Origin: Nocardiopsis sp. MG754419
Lineage (GTDB): Bacteria > Actinomycetota > Actinomycetes > Streptosporangiales > Streptosporangiaceae
DNA length: 64,000 nucleotides
Reading direction: 5' to 3'
Assembly (NCBI RefSeq): GCF_018207095.1
Contig: NZ_QOCZ01000009.1
Span: 1-64,000 of the forward strand
The translations under genes were made by a program, and so were the position numbers. Positions 42,504 through 51,683 of this stretch are shown piece after piece. Each line of letters opens with the position of its first letter. Positions within the stretch are counted from its first letter, which is position 1. Below the pieces are notes generated by a model that was not told where the DNA came from, did not search any database, and worked only from the letters and a program-made list of their open reading frames with translations.

Positions 42504-45023
42504 ATGACCGCGTGGTTCGACCTGCACGACCATTGGACCCTCGCGGTGGCGCCCGTGGAGGGCGGCACACCGTCGGAGACGACCGCCACGGCCGGGGAGG
42601 TCGTGACGGGGGAGGTCGCCGCCACCGTGCCGGGCTGCGTCCACACCGACCTGCTCGACCACGGCCTCGTCGACGACCCGTTCGTCGACGACAACGAGAC
42701 CCGGCTGGGCTGGATCGGGCGCACCGACTGGCGGTACCGCCGTCCCCTGACGGCGGAGGCCGAGGCCCTGGCCTCGGCCCCGCAGGCCGAACGCGTCGAC
42801 CTGGTGTGCGAGGGGTTGGACACCTTCGCCACCGTCCTGGTCGGCGACCGTGTGGTGGGGCGTACGGCCAACATGCACCGGTCGTACCGGTTCGACGTCA
42901 CCGAGGCACTGGCCGAGGCCGGGACCGACGCCGGACTGGAGGTGCGTTTCGACGCCCCCTACCGCCGCGCGGAGGCCGAGCGGGACCGGTCGGGTCCGCT
43001 GCCCGCCGCCTATGACGAGCCCTACCAGTACGTGCGCAAGATGGCCTGCAACTTCGGGTGGGACTGGGGGCCCACCGTGGTCACCTCCGGTATCTGGCGG
43101 CCGATCCGGTTGCACGCCTGGTCCACGGCACGGCTGGCCTCGGTGCGTCCGCTGGTGTCGGTCGACACCGAGGAGGCCCGGGGTCGGGTCGCGCTGCGCC
43201 TGACGGTGGAGCGCACGGAGCGGGGACGCGACGCCGAGCTGACGGTCACCGCCTCGGTCGCCGGGGTGAGCGGTACCGTCACCGTTCCCGCGGGGGAGGA
43301 GGAGGTCGCCCTCGACCTCGACGTGGCCGATCCCGAGCTGTGGTGGCCGCGCGGCCACGGCGACCAGCCCCTGTACGACCTGTCCGTTGAGCTGGCCACG
43401 CCCGGGACGGTGCTGGACGCCTGGGAGCGTCGGATCGGGTTCCGCAACGTGGCCGTGCACAGTGCCCCGGACCAGCACGGCGCCGCCTTCGCGGTCCGCG
43501 TCAACGGCCGTGACGTGCTGGTCAAGGGCGCCAACTGGATCCCCGACGACACCTTCCCGTCCCGGATCGACCGTGACCGCTACCGGGAACGGATCGACCA
43601 GTCCTGCGAGGCCGGCATGAACCTGCTGCGCGTGTGGGGCGGTGGGATCTACGAGTCCGACGACTTCTACGACCTTTGCTCCGAGCGGGGCGTGCTGGTC
43701 TGGCAGGACTTCCTGTTCGCCTGTGCCGCCTACCCCGAGAACGAGCCACTGTGGTCGGAGGTGGAGGCGGAGGCGCGCGACGCCGTCGTCCGTCTCGCCC
43801 CGCACGCCTCGCTCGCCGTGTGGTGCGGCAACAACGAGAACATCTGGGGACACGAGGACTGGGGCTGGAAGGAACAGCTGGACGGGCGGCCCTGGGGCGC
43901 CGGTTACTACCTGGACCTGTTGCCCCGGGTGGTGGCCGAACTCGACCCCACCCGTCCCTACTGGCCGGGCAGCCCCTACTCCGAGGGCGAGGGTGTGCAC
44001 CCCAACGACGCCGCCCACGGCACCATGCACCTGTGGGACGTGTGGAACCGACTGGACTACACCGTGTACCGGGAGCACCGGCCCCGGTTCGCCGCCGAGT
44101 TCGGCTACCAGGCGCCGCCCGCCCACGCGACCCTGCGCGGTGCGGTGTCCGACGACCCGCTCACCCCCGACTCACCCGGTGTGCGGCACCACCAGAAGGC
44201 AATCGACGGTGACGAGAAGCTCGCCCGCGGGCTCTCCCGGCACTTCGGCGACCGCGCGTGGTCCTACGACGACTGGCACTACCTCACCCAGGTCAACCAG
44301 GCCCGGGCCGTGACCGTGGGCATCGAGCACTTCCGCTCCACCTGGCCGTACTGCACCGGGACGGTGGTCTGGCAGATCAACGACTGTTGGCCCGTCACCT
44401 CCTGGGCCGCGGTGGACGGCGCCGGTCGGCGCAAGCCGCTGTGGTACGCGCTGCGCCGTGTGTACGCGGATCGGGTCGCCACGGTCCAACCGGGTGACGA
44501 CGGGCTCACCGTGGTCCTGGGCAATGACACCGACACCGAGTGGGTGACCGAGGTGGCGATCGCTCGCCGCGACATCGCCACGGGCGCGGCGCTGGCCGAC
44601 TCCGGCCACCCGGTGCGGGTGGCCCCGCGCGGGGCCCTGCGGATCACCGTGCCCGCGGAGGTCGCCCGTGCCGAGGATCCGGCCCGGGAAGTGGTCACCG
44701 TCGACGGTGTCGGGGAACGCGCGTGGTGGTTCTTCGCCCATGATCGCGATGTGGACTACCGAAAGCCGGAATTCGATGTGGAAACCCGGGCCATTGGTTC
44801 CGATTTGCGGGTGAAGGTCCGCGCCGGGGTGCTCTTGCGGGATCTGGTCCTGAACGTCGACAGGCTCGCGCCGGACGCCGTGGTGGACAGCGCCCTGGTG
44901 ACCCTGTTGCCGGGGGAGGAGCACACGTTCACGATTCTGGGCGGTGCCGGCCTCGACCCGGGGCAGGTGTCGGCGTCACCGGTCCTGAGGTGCGTCAACG
45001 ACGCGCTGACGGCCTCTTCGTGA
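42504..45023 (+). CDS. Beta-mannosidase, glycoside hydrolase family 2
   Basis: 839 residues, no signal peptide, so cytosolic and acting on imported oligosaccharides. N-terminal jelly-roll (about 1-205, with VPGCVHTDLLDHGLVDDPF and ACNFGWDWGPTVVTSGIWRP), an immunoglobulin-like domain (about 210-320) and a TIM barrel (about 325-680). The acid/base is Glu445 in WCGNNENIWG and the nucleophile Glu532 in FAAEFGYQ. DWGP-x-GIWRP and GNNEN distinguish beta-mannosidases from GH2 galactosidases and glucuronidases. It releases mannose from non-reducing ends. Last gene of the uptake operon, 46 bp after the second ATPase. Confidence 0.93.
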   Translation: MTAWFDLHDHWTLAVAPVEGGTPSETTATAGEVVTGEVAATVPGCVHTDLLDHGLVDDPFVDDNETRLGWIGRTDWRYRRPLTAEAEALASAPQAERVDLVCEGLDTFATVLVGDRVVGRTANMHRSYRFDVTEALAEAGTDAGLEVRFDAPYRRAEAERDRSGPLPAAYDEPYQYVRKMACNFGWDWGPTVVTSGIWRPIRLHAWSTARLASVRPLVSVDTEEARGRVALRLTVERTERGRDAELTVTASVAGVSGTVTVPAGEEEVALDLDVADPELWWPRGHGDQPLYDLSVELATPGTVLDAWERRIGFRNVAVHSAPDQHGAAFAVRVNGRDVLVKGANWIPDDTFPSRIDRDRYRERIDQSCEAGMNLLRVWGGGIYESDDFYDLCSERGVLVWQDFLFACAAYPENEPLWSEVEAEARDAVVRLAPHASLAVWCGNNENIWGHEDWGWKEQLDGRPWGAGYYLDLLPRVVAELDPTRPYWPGSPYSEGEGVHPNDAAHGTMHLWDVWNRLDYTVYREHRPRFAAEFGYQAPPAHATLRGAVSDDPLTPDSPGVRHHQKAIDGDEKLARGLSRHFGDRAWSYDDWHYLTQVNQARAVTVGIEHFRSTWPYCTGTVVWQINDCWPVTSWAAVDGAGRRKPLWYALRRVYADRVATVQPGDDGLTVVLGNDTDTEWVTEVAIARRDIATGAALADSGHPVRVAPRGALRITVPAEVARAEDPAREVVTVDGVGERAWWFFAHDRDVDYRKPEFDVETRAIGSDLRVKVRAGVLLRDLVLNVDRLAPDAVVDSALVTLLPGEEHTFTILGGAGLDPGQVSASPVLRCVNDALTASS

Positions 45024-45074
45024 GCACCTCGTGACACCCCGGTGACCGTCACGTGAATCACATGCGTTCCCCGC

Positions 45075-45104
45075 ACGGCCCGCCGGTATTCCTCGGCGGG
45101 TCGT
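45075..45104 (+). terminator. Terminator of the mannoside operon
   Basis: 11-bp stem with one G-T pair (45075-45085 with 45094-45104), loop of 8, followed by a GTGTGTGTTG run. It lies 52 bp after the mannosidase stop. Confidence 0.75.
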
Positions 45105-45196
45105 GTGTGTTGCCACATCCGAACCCCTCGCAAGGGAGGCCGGCTGTGGTACGTTCAAGGGGATTGTTAGTCGTTGAATTTCGCAGTTGGTGTCTT

Positions 45197-45222
45197 GCCC
45201 GCGGAGTTTGTGACCGGCGGGC
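45197..45222 (+). promoter_or_regulatory. Stem in the leader of the cold-shock gene
   Basis: GCCCGC (45197-45202) pairs with GCGGGC (45217-45222), followed by a short T-rich run (TTTCTCTT), in the long stretch before the cold-shock gene. The interval 45145-45301 is much less GC-rich than its surroundings, as expected for a cspA-type promoter and 5' leader. A thermosensitive or attenuating role is only a guess. Confidence 0.35.
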
Positions 45223-45301
45223 GGTTTCTCTTGGAGTCGGCTCGCGGCAATTTTTCGGGCGTGAGTATGCGTCCGTAGTACACCGAGCTGAAGGAGAGAA
45301 C

Positions 45302-45505
45302 ATGGCTCAGGGAACTGTGAAGTGGTTCAACGGCGAGAAGGGCTTCGGCTTCATCTCCCCCGACGGCGGCGGCCCCGACGCCTTCGTTCACTACAGCGCC
45401 ATCCAGGGTTCGGGCTTCCGTAACCTGGAGGAGAACCAGCGCGTGGAGTTCGAGATCGTCGAGGGCACGCGTGGCCCGCAGGCCGAGAACGTCGTCGCGA
45501 TCTAA
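45302..45505 (+). CDS. Cold-shock domain protein CspA family
   Basis: 67 residues, ATG with GAAGGAGAGAAC. A single cold-shock OB fold: [19 protein letters not shown] contains RNP1 (KGFGFI, 14-18 region), and DAFVHYSAI carries RNP2. It binds single-stranded RNA/DNA as an RNA chaperone. The length is standard for actinobacterial Csp proteins, which are usually abundant. Monocistronic with its own strong terminator. Confidence 0.96.
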   Translation: MAQGTVKWFNGEKGFGFISPDGGGPDAFVHYSAIQGSGFRNLEENQRVEFEIVEGTRGPQAENVVAI

Positions 45506-45554
45506 GAACGTCGACACGTAGCGTCGTCGCCCCCTCGGGGGCGTGAACGTCGCT

Positions 45555-45591
45555 GAACACCCCCGGACGGGTCCGCCCGCCGGGGGTGTTC
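45555..45591 (+). terminator. Terminator of the cold-shock gene
   Basis: Perfect 12-bp stem GAACACCCCCGG (45555-45566) with CCGGGGGTGTTC (45580-45591), then TCAT. A smaller CGCCCCC/GGGGGCG hairpin at 45528-45543 precedes it. The remaining GC-rich stretch to 45818 shows no gene. Confidence 0.82.
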
Positions 45592-45818
45592 TCATGTCCG
45601 GAGCCCGTGGTCGCCATCCCCGGACACACACGGCCACCGCGCCCGTGGGGCCTCCGGGCCCCTGAGGGCCCGCTCACGCGTGGCCCGGACCCGTGAGGAC
45701 CCCGTTGCACGTGTGCGCCTGCGCGCACGCCCGGCCACGGACACGCGCGGCGCCCGTTCACCCGAGAGTCCCCTCGACGCGTGGACGGCCCGGGCACGCG
45801 GACCCCGGACACACGCGT

Positions 45819-45847
45819 GCCCCGGCCGAGAACCGGTCGACCGGGGC
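45819..45847 (-). terminator. Terminator of glpD
   Basis: 11-base arms GCCCCGGCCGA (45819-45829) and TCGACCGGGGC (45837-45847) with one C-A mismatch, located 15 bp past the glpD stop on the minus strand. Confidence 0.65.
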
Positions 45848-45861
45848 CCGCGAGGCGCGGT

Positions 45862-47427
45862 TCAGCCGGCCAGGAGTCGCTCCGTACGCTCGCGCACCTC
45901 GGCCGTGTCCAACCCGCGCACCGTCACCGTGGTGCGGCGACGCAGCGCGTCGTCGACGGTCACCGCCCATTCACGGTCACGGGCGAACACCACCTGCGCC
46001 CAGACGTCGGGGCCGTCGGGGTGGACGCGCTCGCCCAGCGCCGGTTCGTCCCGGATCATCGCCGCCAGGTCCAGCGCCAGGCTTCCGTAGTGGGTGGCCA
46101 GGTGCCGGGCCACGAGCGGGTCCAGGCGCGCGCCCGGCTCACTGTCCATGATGAGCCGTTGGGCGACCGCGTCGGGGCTGGCCAGGCCGGGCAGGGGAAC
46201 GGTCCGCAGCGGGTCGGCCATGTCCTCGCCCACCGGCACCGCGGTGACCTTGCGCAGCTCCTCCAGGACCGTCCGGCCGATGTGCCGGTACGTGGTCCAC
46301 TTGCCGCCCGCCACCGACAGCATCCCGCCCCGTCCCTGGCTGACCACGGTCTCCCGCTTGGCGGAGCTGGTGTCGCCGGGGCCGCCCGGCAGCACGCGCA
46401 ACCCGGCGAACGAGTACGTCATGCGGTCGCGGTCCAGGTAGGACGGCTCGATGCCGAGGGACGCCTCGCTCAGGATCTGGTCCACGTCGGTGGAGACCAC
46501 GCCGACGTCGGCCGGGTCGCCCTCGTAGGCCTCGTCCGTGGTCCCGAGCAGGAGGTGCCCCTCCCACGGGATGGCGAAGGACACGCGGTACTTGTCCACC
46601 GGGATGGTGAGCGCCGCCCGCCACGGTTCCGGAGTGCGCAGGACCAGGTGGGCGCCCTTGGACAGGCGCACACTGGGCGCCGCGTCCGGGTCCTCCATCC
46701 GACGCAGGTGGTCCACCCACGGCCCGGTGGCGTTGAGCACCAGCCGCGCGTCGACGCCGAACTCGTCGCCGGCGATCCGGTCGCGCACGTCCGCGCCCGT
46801 GACCCGGCCGCCCGTGGTGCGCAGGCCCCGCACCTCGGCGTGGTTGAGGACCACGGCCCCGGCGTCCACGGCGGCGCGCACCGTCATCACCGCCATGCGG
46901 CTGTCGTTCATCTGGTGGTCGCTGTAGGCGGCCACCGACTTGAGGCCGTCGGTCCGCAGACCCGGTGCCAGACGCTTGGCCTGCTTGGGCGACAGGAGCC
47001 GTCCCATGCCGTCGCCGAAGGCCGACAGCGCCGAGTACAGGAACACCCCGGCGCCCATCTTCGCGGCGCCGTGCGGGCCGCCCGCGTAGACCGGCACGAG
47101 GAAGGGGCGGTGGTTGACCAGGTGCGGGGCGACGTCGGAGGCCAGGGAACGACGTTCCCGGTGGTTCTCGGCGACCAGGCGCACGTTACCGGTCTGGAGG
47201 TAGCGCAGCCCTCCGTGCACGAGCTTGGAGGAGGCACTGGACGTGGCGCCCGCGAAGTCACCGGCGTCGATCATGGCCACACGGAGTCCGGCCTGGGTGG
47301 CGGTCCAGGCCACCGAGGTGCCCAGGATGCCGCCCCCGATGACGAGGAGGTCGAAGGTGCCCCGGGTCAGTTCCTCGCGGGTGCGGGGCCGGAGGGCGGT
47401 CGTGTCGCGTTGGGTACCGGCGGTCAT
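45862..47427 (-). CDS. glpD: Glycerol-3-phosphate dehydrogenase, FAD-dependent
   Basis: 521 residues from ATG 47427 (GGAG 8 bases upstream); an in-frame start at 47466 is less likely. FAD fingerprint FDLLVIGGGILGTSVAW (about 25-41), SSASSKLVHGGLRYLQTGN, which is characteristic of GlpD, and GGKWTTYRHIGRTVLEEL. The C-terminal DAO_C domain is also present. It oxidises glycerol-3-phosphate to DHAP at the membrane and feeds the quinone pool. Works with GlpF and GlpK encoded 1.5-4 kb away. Two IclR-type dyads lie 86-100 and 221-235 bp upstream, indicating shared control with glpK. Confidence 0.95.
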   Translation of the reverse strand: MTAGTQRDTTALRPRTREELTRGTFDLLVIGGGILGTSVAWTATQAGLRVAMIDAGDFAGATSSASSKLVHGGLRYLQTGNVRLVAENHRERRSLASDVAPHLVNHRPFLVPVYAGGPHGAAKMGAGVFLYSALSAFGDGMGRLLSPKQAKRLAPGLRTDGLKSVAAYSDHQMNDSRMAVMTVRAAVDAGAVVLNHAEVRGLRTTGGRVTGADVRDRIAGDEFGVDARLVLNATGPWVDHLRRMEDPDAAPSVRLSKGAHLVLRTPEPWRAALTIPVDKYRVSFAIPWEGHLLLGTTDEAYEGDPADVGVVSTDVDQILSEASLGIEPSYLDRDRMTYSFAGLRVLPGGPGDTSSAKRETVVSQGRGGMLSVAGGKWTTYRHIGRTVLEELRKVTAVPVGEDMADPLRTVPLPGLASPDAVAQRLIMDSEPGARLDPLVARHLATHYGSLALDLAAMIRDEPALGERVHPDGPDVWAQVVFARDREWAVTVDDALRRRTTVTVRGLDTAEVRERTERLLAG

Positions 47428-47511
47428 GGCTGGTGCTCCGTCCGTTGGCAGGGGTGGCTGTCGCACCCACCTGAACGGGCTCCTCGTTGCAGGCCGGTGA
47501 CGATTTCATGA

Positions 47512-47526
47512 TACGACAATGCCGAA
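47512..47526 (-). promoter_or_regulatory. IclR (GylR-type) operator, glpD proximal
   Basis: TACGACA-A-TGCCGAA, a 7-1-7 dyad with two mismatches. The left half is identical to those before glpK and the IclR gene. Confidence 0.65.
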
Positions 47527-47646
47527 CGTTGCCCAAGACTGCCCGCCCGCGACCGGGCCGCCCTCCCCGTGATCTCGCACGAAGGCAGCGGAGTGCGTGC
47601 CGGTGCTTCGGCGCTGTGCGCGCGCTCGTGCAGTGGGTGACTTCTG

Positions 47647-47661
47647 TTCGGCAATGTCGCA
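47647..47661 (-). promoter_or_regulatory. IclR (GylR-type) operator, glpD distal
   Basis: TTCGGCA-A-TGTCGCA, same 7-1-7 architecture, 135 bp from the proximal site. On the other strand it reads TGCGACATTGCCGAA, sharing TGCCGAA with the proximal site. Confidence 0.55.
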
Positions 47662-47900
47662 CCCCGCATGACAGTGCTACCCGATGGGCGGCCCTGGGGT
47701 CCGTCCGCAGGGTCTCCACCGGGCTCGTGAAGCGTCCTCACGCGTGGCGCGGCGACCGTGGGTGGAAGCCGCTAGGAATGTGGATTCCAGCGTGAGAGAA
47801 GGCGGTATCCGGGTTTTCCGTTCGGATCCGCGCGCTGGACTCCGGATTCCCCGGATTGCCCCACTTCGAAGGCATCCCCGGATCTACGATGAGCCCCATC

Positions 47901-48743
47901 ATGGCCACTAGGTACTCACCCACCATCCGGCGCCGCCGTCTGTCCGCCGAACTTCGCCGTGTCCGGCTCGCCGCACGCAAGACCAGCGAAGAGGCCGCCG
48001 CCGACGCCGGCCTGTCCAAGTCCACCTACTCCAACATCGAGTCGGGGGTGAAGAAACGGCCCACGGTCCCCGAGGTCGAGGCGGTCCTGGGGGCCTGCGA
48101 GGTCCCACCCGGTCGGGAGTACGACGAGATCCTCGCCCTGTGCCGCCAGTCCCTGGAACGGGGTTGGTGGACCCGCTACCGCGACGTCCTCGCGCCGCGC
48201 TTCGTCGGCTTCGAGACCGAGGCCCGCGCCATCACCACCTGGCAACCCGTCATGATTCCCGGCCTGCTCCAGGTGCCCGAGTACATGAAGGTCACCGCTC
48301 AGGCCTGCCTGGCCGGCCCTCAGGAGATCCGGAGGGCCATCGACGCCCGGATGACCCGCCAACGGATCCTGGAGGACCAGGATCCCCCCGAGCTGTGGGC
48401 GATCTTCGACGAGGGTTCGCTGCTGCGGCTGGAGGGCCACCCCGAGGCCAAGCGCGTCCAGGTCGGGCACATCCTCGACATGGCCCGGCGCCCCAACGTC
48501 ACGGTGCAGATGACCCGGGCGAACCGGCTCAACCCCGGCTGCGGCGGCTCCTGCGTGGTGCTGGAGTTCCCCGACCCCATCGACCCCACGGTCGTCTTCC
48601 TGGAGACCGCGACCGACGGCATCTACCTGGAGGAACCGGACGAGGTGGCCCGCTACCAGAACCTGGTCGACCACCTGCGCCTGGTGGCACTGCGTCCGGA
48701 GGAGACCCTGGACTATCTGCGGGAGGTGCATCTGACCCCCTGA
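47901..48743 (+). CDS. XRE-type regulator with DUF5753 (Scr1-like) domain
   Basis: 280 residues from ATG 47901; ATG 47889 is an alternative, and neither has a clear ribosome site, so a leaderless message is possible. The HTH_31 domain is LSAELRRVRLAARKTSEEAA, then AGLSKSTYSNIESGVKKRPT. The DUF5753 domain starts near residue 95 (FVGFETEARAITTWQPVMIPGLLQVPEYMK), continues VTVQMTRANRLNPGCGGSCVVLEFPDP and VFLETATDGIYLEEPDEV. Such genes are usually followed by a DUF397 gene; none is present here. It interrupts the glycerol gene cluster. Confidence 0.88.
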   Translation: MATRYSPTIRRRRLSAELRRVRLAARKTSEEAAADAGLSKSTYSNIESGVKKRPTVPEVEAVLGACEVPPGREYDEILALCRQSLERGWWTRYRDVLAPRFVGFETEARAITTWQPVMIPGLLQVPEYMKVTAQACLAGPQEIRRAIDARMTRQRILEDQDPPELWAIFDEGSLLRLEGHPEAKRVQVGHILDMARRPNVTVQMTRANRLNPGCGGSCVVLEFPDPIDPTVVFLETATDGIYLEEPDEVARYQNLVDHLRLVALRPEETLDYLREVHLTP

Positions 48744-48872
48744 GCGCCGGTACGCGTCGGGGCGCACGGACGGAACGCCGACCGAGGCGCCCGTCACCGT
48801 CACGCGACCGGCCCCGGTCCCTCCGTGCGGGAGGACCCGGGGTTCCCGCCGCCGCTCGCCCCCGCACGACGG

Positions 48873-48906
48873 ACGGGGGCGTCCAGCCCGAGCCGGACGC
48901 CCCCGT
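48873..48906 (-). terminator. Terminator of the glpK-glpF transcript
   Basis: Perfect 12-bp stem ACGGGGGCGTCC (48873-48884) with its complement (48895-48906), 10-base loop, 26 bp past the glpF stop on the minus strand and also downstream of the converging DUF5753 gene. Confidence 0.8.
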
Positions 48907-48932
48907 GACCTTCCGGGATCGGGATCGCCTGC

Positions 48933-49688
48933 TCAGCCGCCGAAACCGGTGAGCTTCCAGATCCAGGCGCCGATGAGGCCACCGATGATCGGGCCCACGA
49001 CCGGGATCCAGGAGTAACCCCAGTCCGAGGAACCCTTGCCGGGAATGGGCAGCACCGCGTGCGCGATACGGGGACCGAGGTCACGGGCCGGGTTGATCGC
49101 GTACCCCGTGGGACCACCGATCGACAGACCGATCGCCAGCACCAGCAGACCCACCAGCAGGGGCGCCAGACCGTTGGCGAAGAGCCCCGACAGGTCGACG
49201 CCGCCCTCGGCCGTGACCGCGTCGGCGTTGGCGCCGATACCGAGGATGCCCAGCAACAGCATCGCGGTACCGATGATCTCCGTCGCCAGGTTGGCGATCG
49301 GGTTCCGCACACCGGGCGAGGTGCTGAACACGCCCAGCTTGGCCTCCGGGTCCTCGGTGTGCTTCCAGTGCGCGGAGTAGGCCAGGAACACCAGGCAGGC
49401 GCCCACGAACGCGCCCGCCACCTGGGCGGCGATGTAGCCGGGCACCAACGCCCACTCGAACTCGCCGATACTGGCCAGACCCAACGTCACGGCCGGGTTG
49501 ATGTGCGCGCCACTGGTGGAGCCGACGACGTAGACGGCCATGGCGACCGCCATACCCCAGCCCATCGTCACCACGATCCAGCCACCGTTGAGGGCCTTGG
49601 ATCGAGCGAGTGAGACGCCGGCGACGACACCGCCACCGAGAAGGATCAGGATCGCGGTTCCGATGAACTCTGCGAGATAGACGAGCAT
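48933..49688 (-). CDS. glpF: Glycerol uptake facilitator (aquaglyceroporin)
   Basis: 251 residues, MIP family. Six membrane helices and two re-entrant NPA boxes: GAHINPAVTLGLAS and GYAINPARDLGPR. The Asp after the second NPA-Arg (NPARD) is typical of glycerol facilitators rather than water channels. It lets glycerol diffuse in for phosphorylation by GlpK. Follows glpK after a 229-bp GC-rich gap, probably in the same transcript. Confidence 0.93.
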   Translation of the reverse strand: MLVYLAEFIGTAILILLGGGVVAGVSLARSKALNGGWIVVTMGWGMAVAMAVYVVGSTSGAHINPAVTLGLASIGEFEWALVPGYIAAQVAGAFVGACLVFLAYSAHWKHTEDPEAKLGVFSTSPGVRNPIANLATEIIGTAMLLLGILGIGANADAVTAEGGVDLSGLFANGLAPLLVGLLVLAIGLSIGGPTGYAINPARDLGPRIAHAVLPIPGKGSSDWGYSWIPVVGPIIGGLIGAWIWKLTGFGG

Positions 49689-49917
49689 GGGACCTCCACC
49701 CCCGAAGGGGTAGCCGGGTCACGGGCGGTCCCTGCCGGAACAGCGGGGTCCTGGGTGGACCCGCTCCCACACGGGCATCATCGGACCCACCCGTCACGAA
49801 TGGATGGGGCGGGGCACCGTTTCGGCGCCCCCGAACCGCGCCCCAGGGGTTCCGGCCTGTGCCGGTGCCCCCGGGGTGCGGTCATGAGCGGGTGCGGACG
49901 ATGGGCGTCCGACCGCG

Positions 49918-51414
49918 CTATTTCTCGTCGTGCTCCACCCAGCCGAGGGTGCGCTGCACGGCCTTGTTCCAGTTGTGGTACTCGCGCTCGCGGACCTCCG
50001 GCTCCATCTTCGGGTTCCACTCGGCCGCCTTGTGCCAGTTGGCGCGCAGCGTCTCGATGTCGGGCCAGTAGCCCACCGCCAGACCGGCCGCGTAGGCGGC
50101 GCCCAGGCACGTGGTCTCGGCGACCATGGGGCGCACCACCTCGGCGTCCAACACGTCGGACAGGATCTGCATGAGCAGGTTGTCCGCGGTCATGCCGCCG
50201 TCCACCTTCAGGGTGGTCAGGTCGATCTTGGAGTCGGCGTTCATGGCGTCGACCACCTCGCGGGTCTGCCAGGCCGAGGCCTCCAGCACCGCGCGGGCGA
50301 TGTGGCCCTTGTTCACGTAGCCTGTGAGACCGGCGATGACGCCGCGGGCGTCGCTGCGCCAGTGCGGGGCGAACAGGCCGGAGAAGGCCGGGACGATGTA
50401 GCAGCCGCCGTTGTCGTCCTCCGTGCGGGCCAGCGTCTCGATCTCCGGGGCAGTGGAGATGATGCCGAGGTTGTCGCGCAGCCACTGCACCAGGGCACCG
50501 GTGACCGCGATGGAGCCCTCCAGGGCGTACACCGCCGGAGCGTCACCGATCTTGTAGCCCAGGGTGGTGAGCAGACCGTTCTGCGAGGTGATGGGTTCGG
50601 TACCGGTGTTCATGACCAGGAACGAGCCGGTGCCATAGGTGCCCTTGACGTCACCCGGGTCGAAACAGGTCTGGCCGAACAGTGCGGCGTGCTGGTCGCC
50701 CAGCGACGAGGCCACCGGGGTGCCGGCCAGGTAGCCCTTGGACACGCCGTAGACCTCCGACGAGGAGCGGATCTCCGGTAGCAGACTCTCCGGGATCCCC
50801 ATGGCCTCCAGGATCTCCTCGTCCCAGTCGAGGGTCTGGAGGTTCATGAGCATGGTGCGGCTGGCGTTGGTGACGTCGGTGACGTGCCGGCCGGTCATCT
50901 TCCAGATCAGCCAGGTGTCCATCGTGCCGAACAGCAACTCGCCGCGCTCGGCGCGCTCGCGCAGGCCGTCGACGTTGTCGAGCAGCCAACGGATCTTGGG
51001 CCCGGAGAAGTAGGTGGCCAGTGGCAGTCCGCACTTGGAGCGGAACCGGTCCTGGCCCTTCTCCGCGCCGAGCGCGTGCACGAGCGCGTCCGTGCGGGTG
51101 TCCTGCCAGACGATCGCGTTGTGGACCGGCTCACCGGTCTTCTTGTCCCACAACAGGGTCGTCTCACGCTGGTTCGTGATGCCGATCGCGGCGATCTGGT
51201 CCGGCGTGATGTCGCTCTTCTGCAGGGACTTCTGCACCACCGCCTCGACGTTGGTCCAGATCTCCAGGGCGTCGTGTTCCACCCAGCCCGGCTTCGGGAA
51301 GATCTGGCGGTGTTCGCGTTGGTCGACCGAGACGATACGCCCGTCCCGGTCGAAGAGAATGCAGCGGCTCGACGTGGTGCCCTGGTCGATCGCGGCGACG
51401 TACTGCTGACTCAT
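49918..51414 (-). CDS. glpK: Glycerol kinase
   Basis: 498 residues from ATG 51414, where FGGY kinases normally start; a longer frame reaches 51480. Phosphate loop [20 protein letters not shown], substrate region [20 protein letters not shown] and [10 protein letters not shown], then the ATP-binding [20 protein letters not shown] and [27 protein letters not shown] and [16 protein letters not shown] complete the C-terminal half. It phosphorylates glycerol to sn-glycerol-3-phosphate. Order is glpK then glpF, the reverse of the common glpFK order. An IclR-type dyad lies 76-90 bp upstream. Confidence 0.97.
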   Translation of the reverse strand: MSQQYVAAIDQGTTSSRCILFDRDGRIVSVDQREHRQIFPKPGWVEHDALEIWTNVEAVVQKSLQKSDITPDQIAAIGITNQRETTLLWDKKTGEPVHNAIVWQDTRTDALVHALGAEKGQDRFRSKCGLPLATYFSGPKIRWLLDNVDGLRERAERGELLFGTMDTWLIWKMTGRHVTDVTNASRTMLMNLQTLDWDEEILEAMGIPESLLPEIRSSSEVYGVSKGYLAGTPVASSLGDQHAALFGQTCFDPGDVKGTYGTGSFLVMNTGTEPITSQNGLLTTLGYKIGDAPAVYALEGSIAVTGALVQWLRDNLGIISTAPEIETLARTEDDNGGCYIVPAFSGLFAPHWRSDARGVIAGLTGYVNKGHIARAVLEASAWQTREVVDAMNADSKIDLTTLKVDGGMTADNLLMQILSDVLDAEVVRPMVAETTCLGAAYAAGLAVGYWPDIETLRANWHKAAEWNPKMEPEVREREYHNWNKAVQRTLGWVEHDEK

Positions 51415-51489
51415 CGGTCTCGCCTTCAGTGGACGTGTCTGGGGACGGGGAGTCGGATGGTGCGATGGGGCGGTGGTCACCGCACGATG

Positions 51490-51504
51490 TACGACATTGA
51501 CGTA
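51490..51504 (-). promoter_or_regulatory. IclR (GylR-type) operator before glpK
   Basis: TACGACA-T-TGACGTA, a 7-1-7 dyad with one mismatched pair, 76 bp upstream of the glpK start and after the iclR terminator. Confidence 0.68.
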
Positions 51505-51621
51505 TGATTAGGCGTCAGTTTCGACCGTCTTTCCTTTCCGTGTCAAGGCCGAGTGACGCAATCGTGTCGCGTGGATCACACGCTCTTGACCCACCATCTC
51601 AGGGGAACGCGAAGACACGAA

Positions 51622-51654
51622 GAGCACCACTCCGGAAATGTCCGAGTGGTGCTC
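51622..51654 (-). terminator. Terminator of the IclR-family gene
   Basis: GAGCACCACT (51622-51631) pairs with AGTGGTGCTC (51645-51654); after one bulged base, CGGA pairs with TCCG, leaving a 4-base loop. It lies 30 bp beyond the stop codon and insulates glpK from iclR transcription. Confidence 0.75.
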
Positions 51655-51683
51655 GTGGGAGGTCGAGGGAGGCCCCTCGTTCT

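Larger units (their letters stand above)
47428..47900. other. Divergent regulatory region, glpD and DUF5753 regulator
   Basis: 473 bp without a gene. It contains two glycerol-regulon dyads (47512-47526 and 47647-47661). Nearer the regulator gene, CCGGATT-type repeats cluster at 47795-47885 (TCCGGATTCCCCGGATT and neighbours), which may be that regulator's own sites. Confidence 0.45.
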
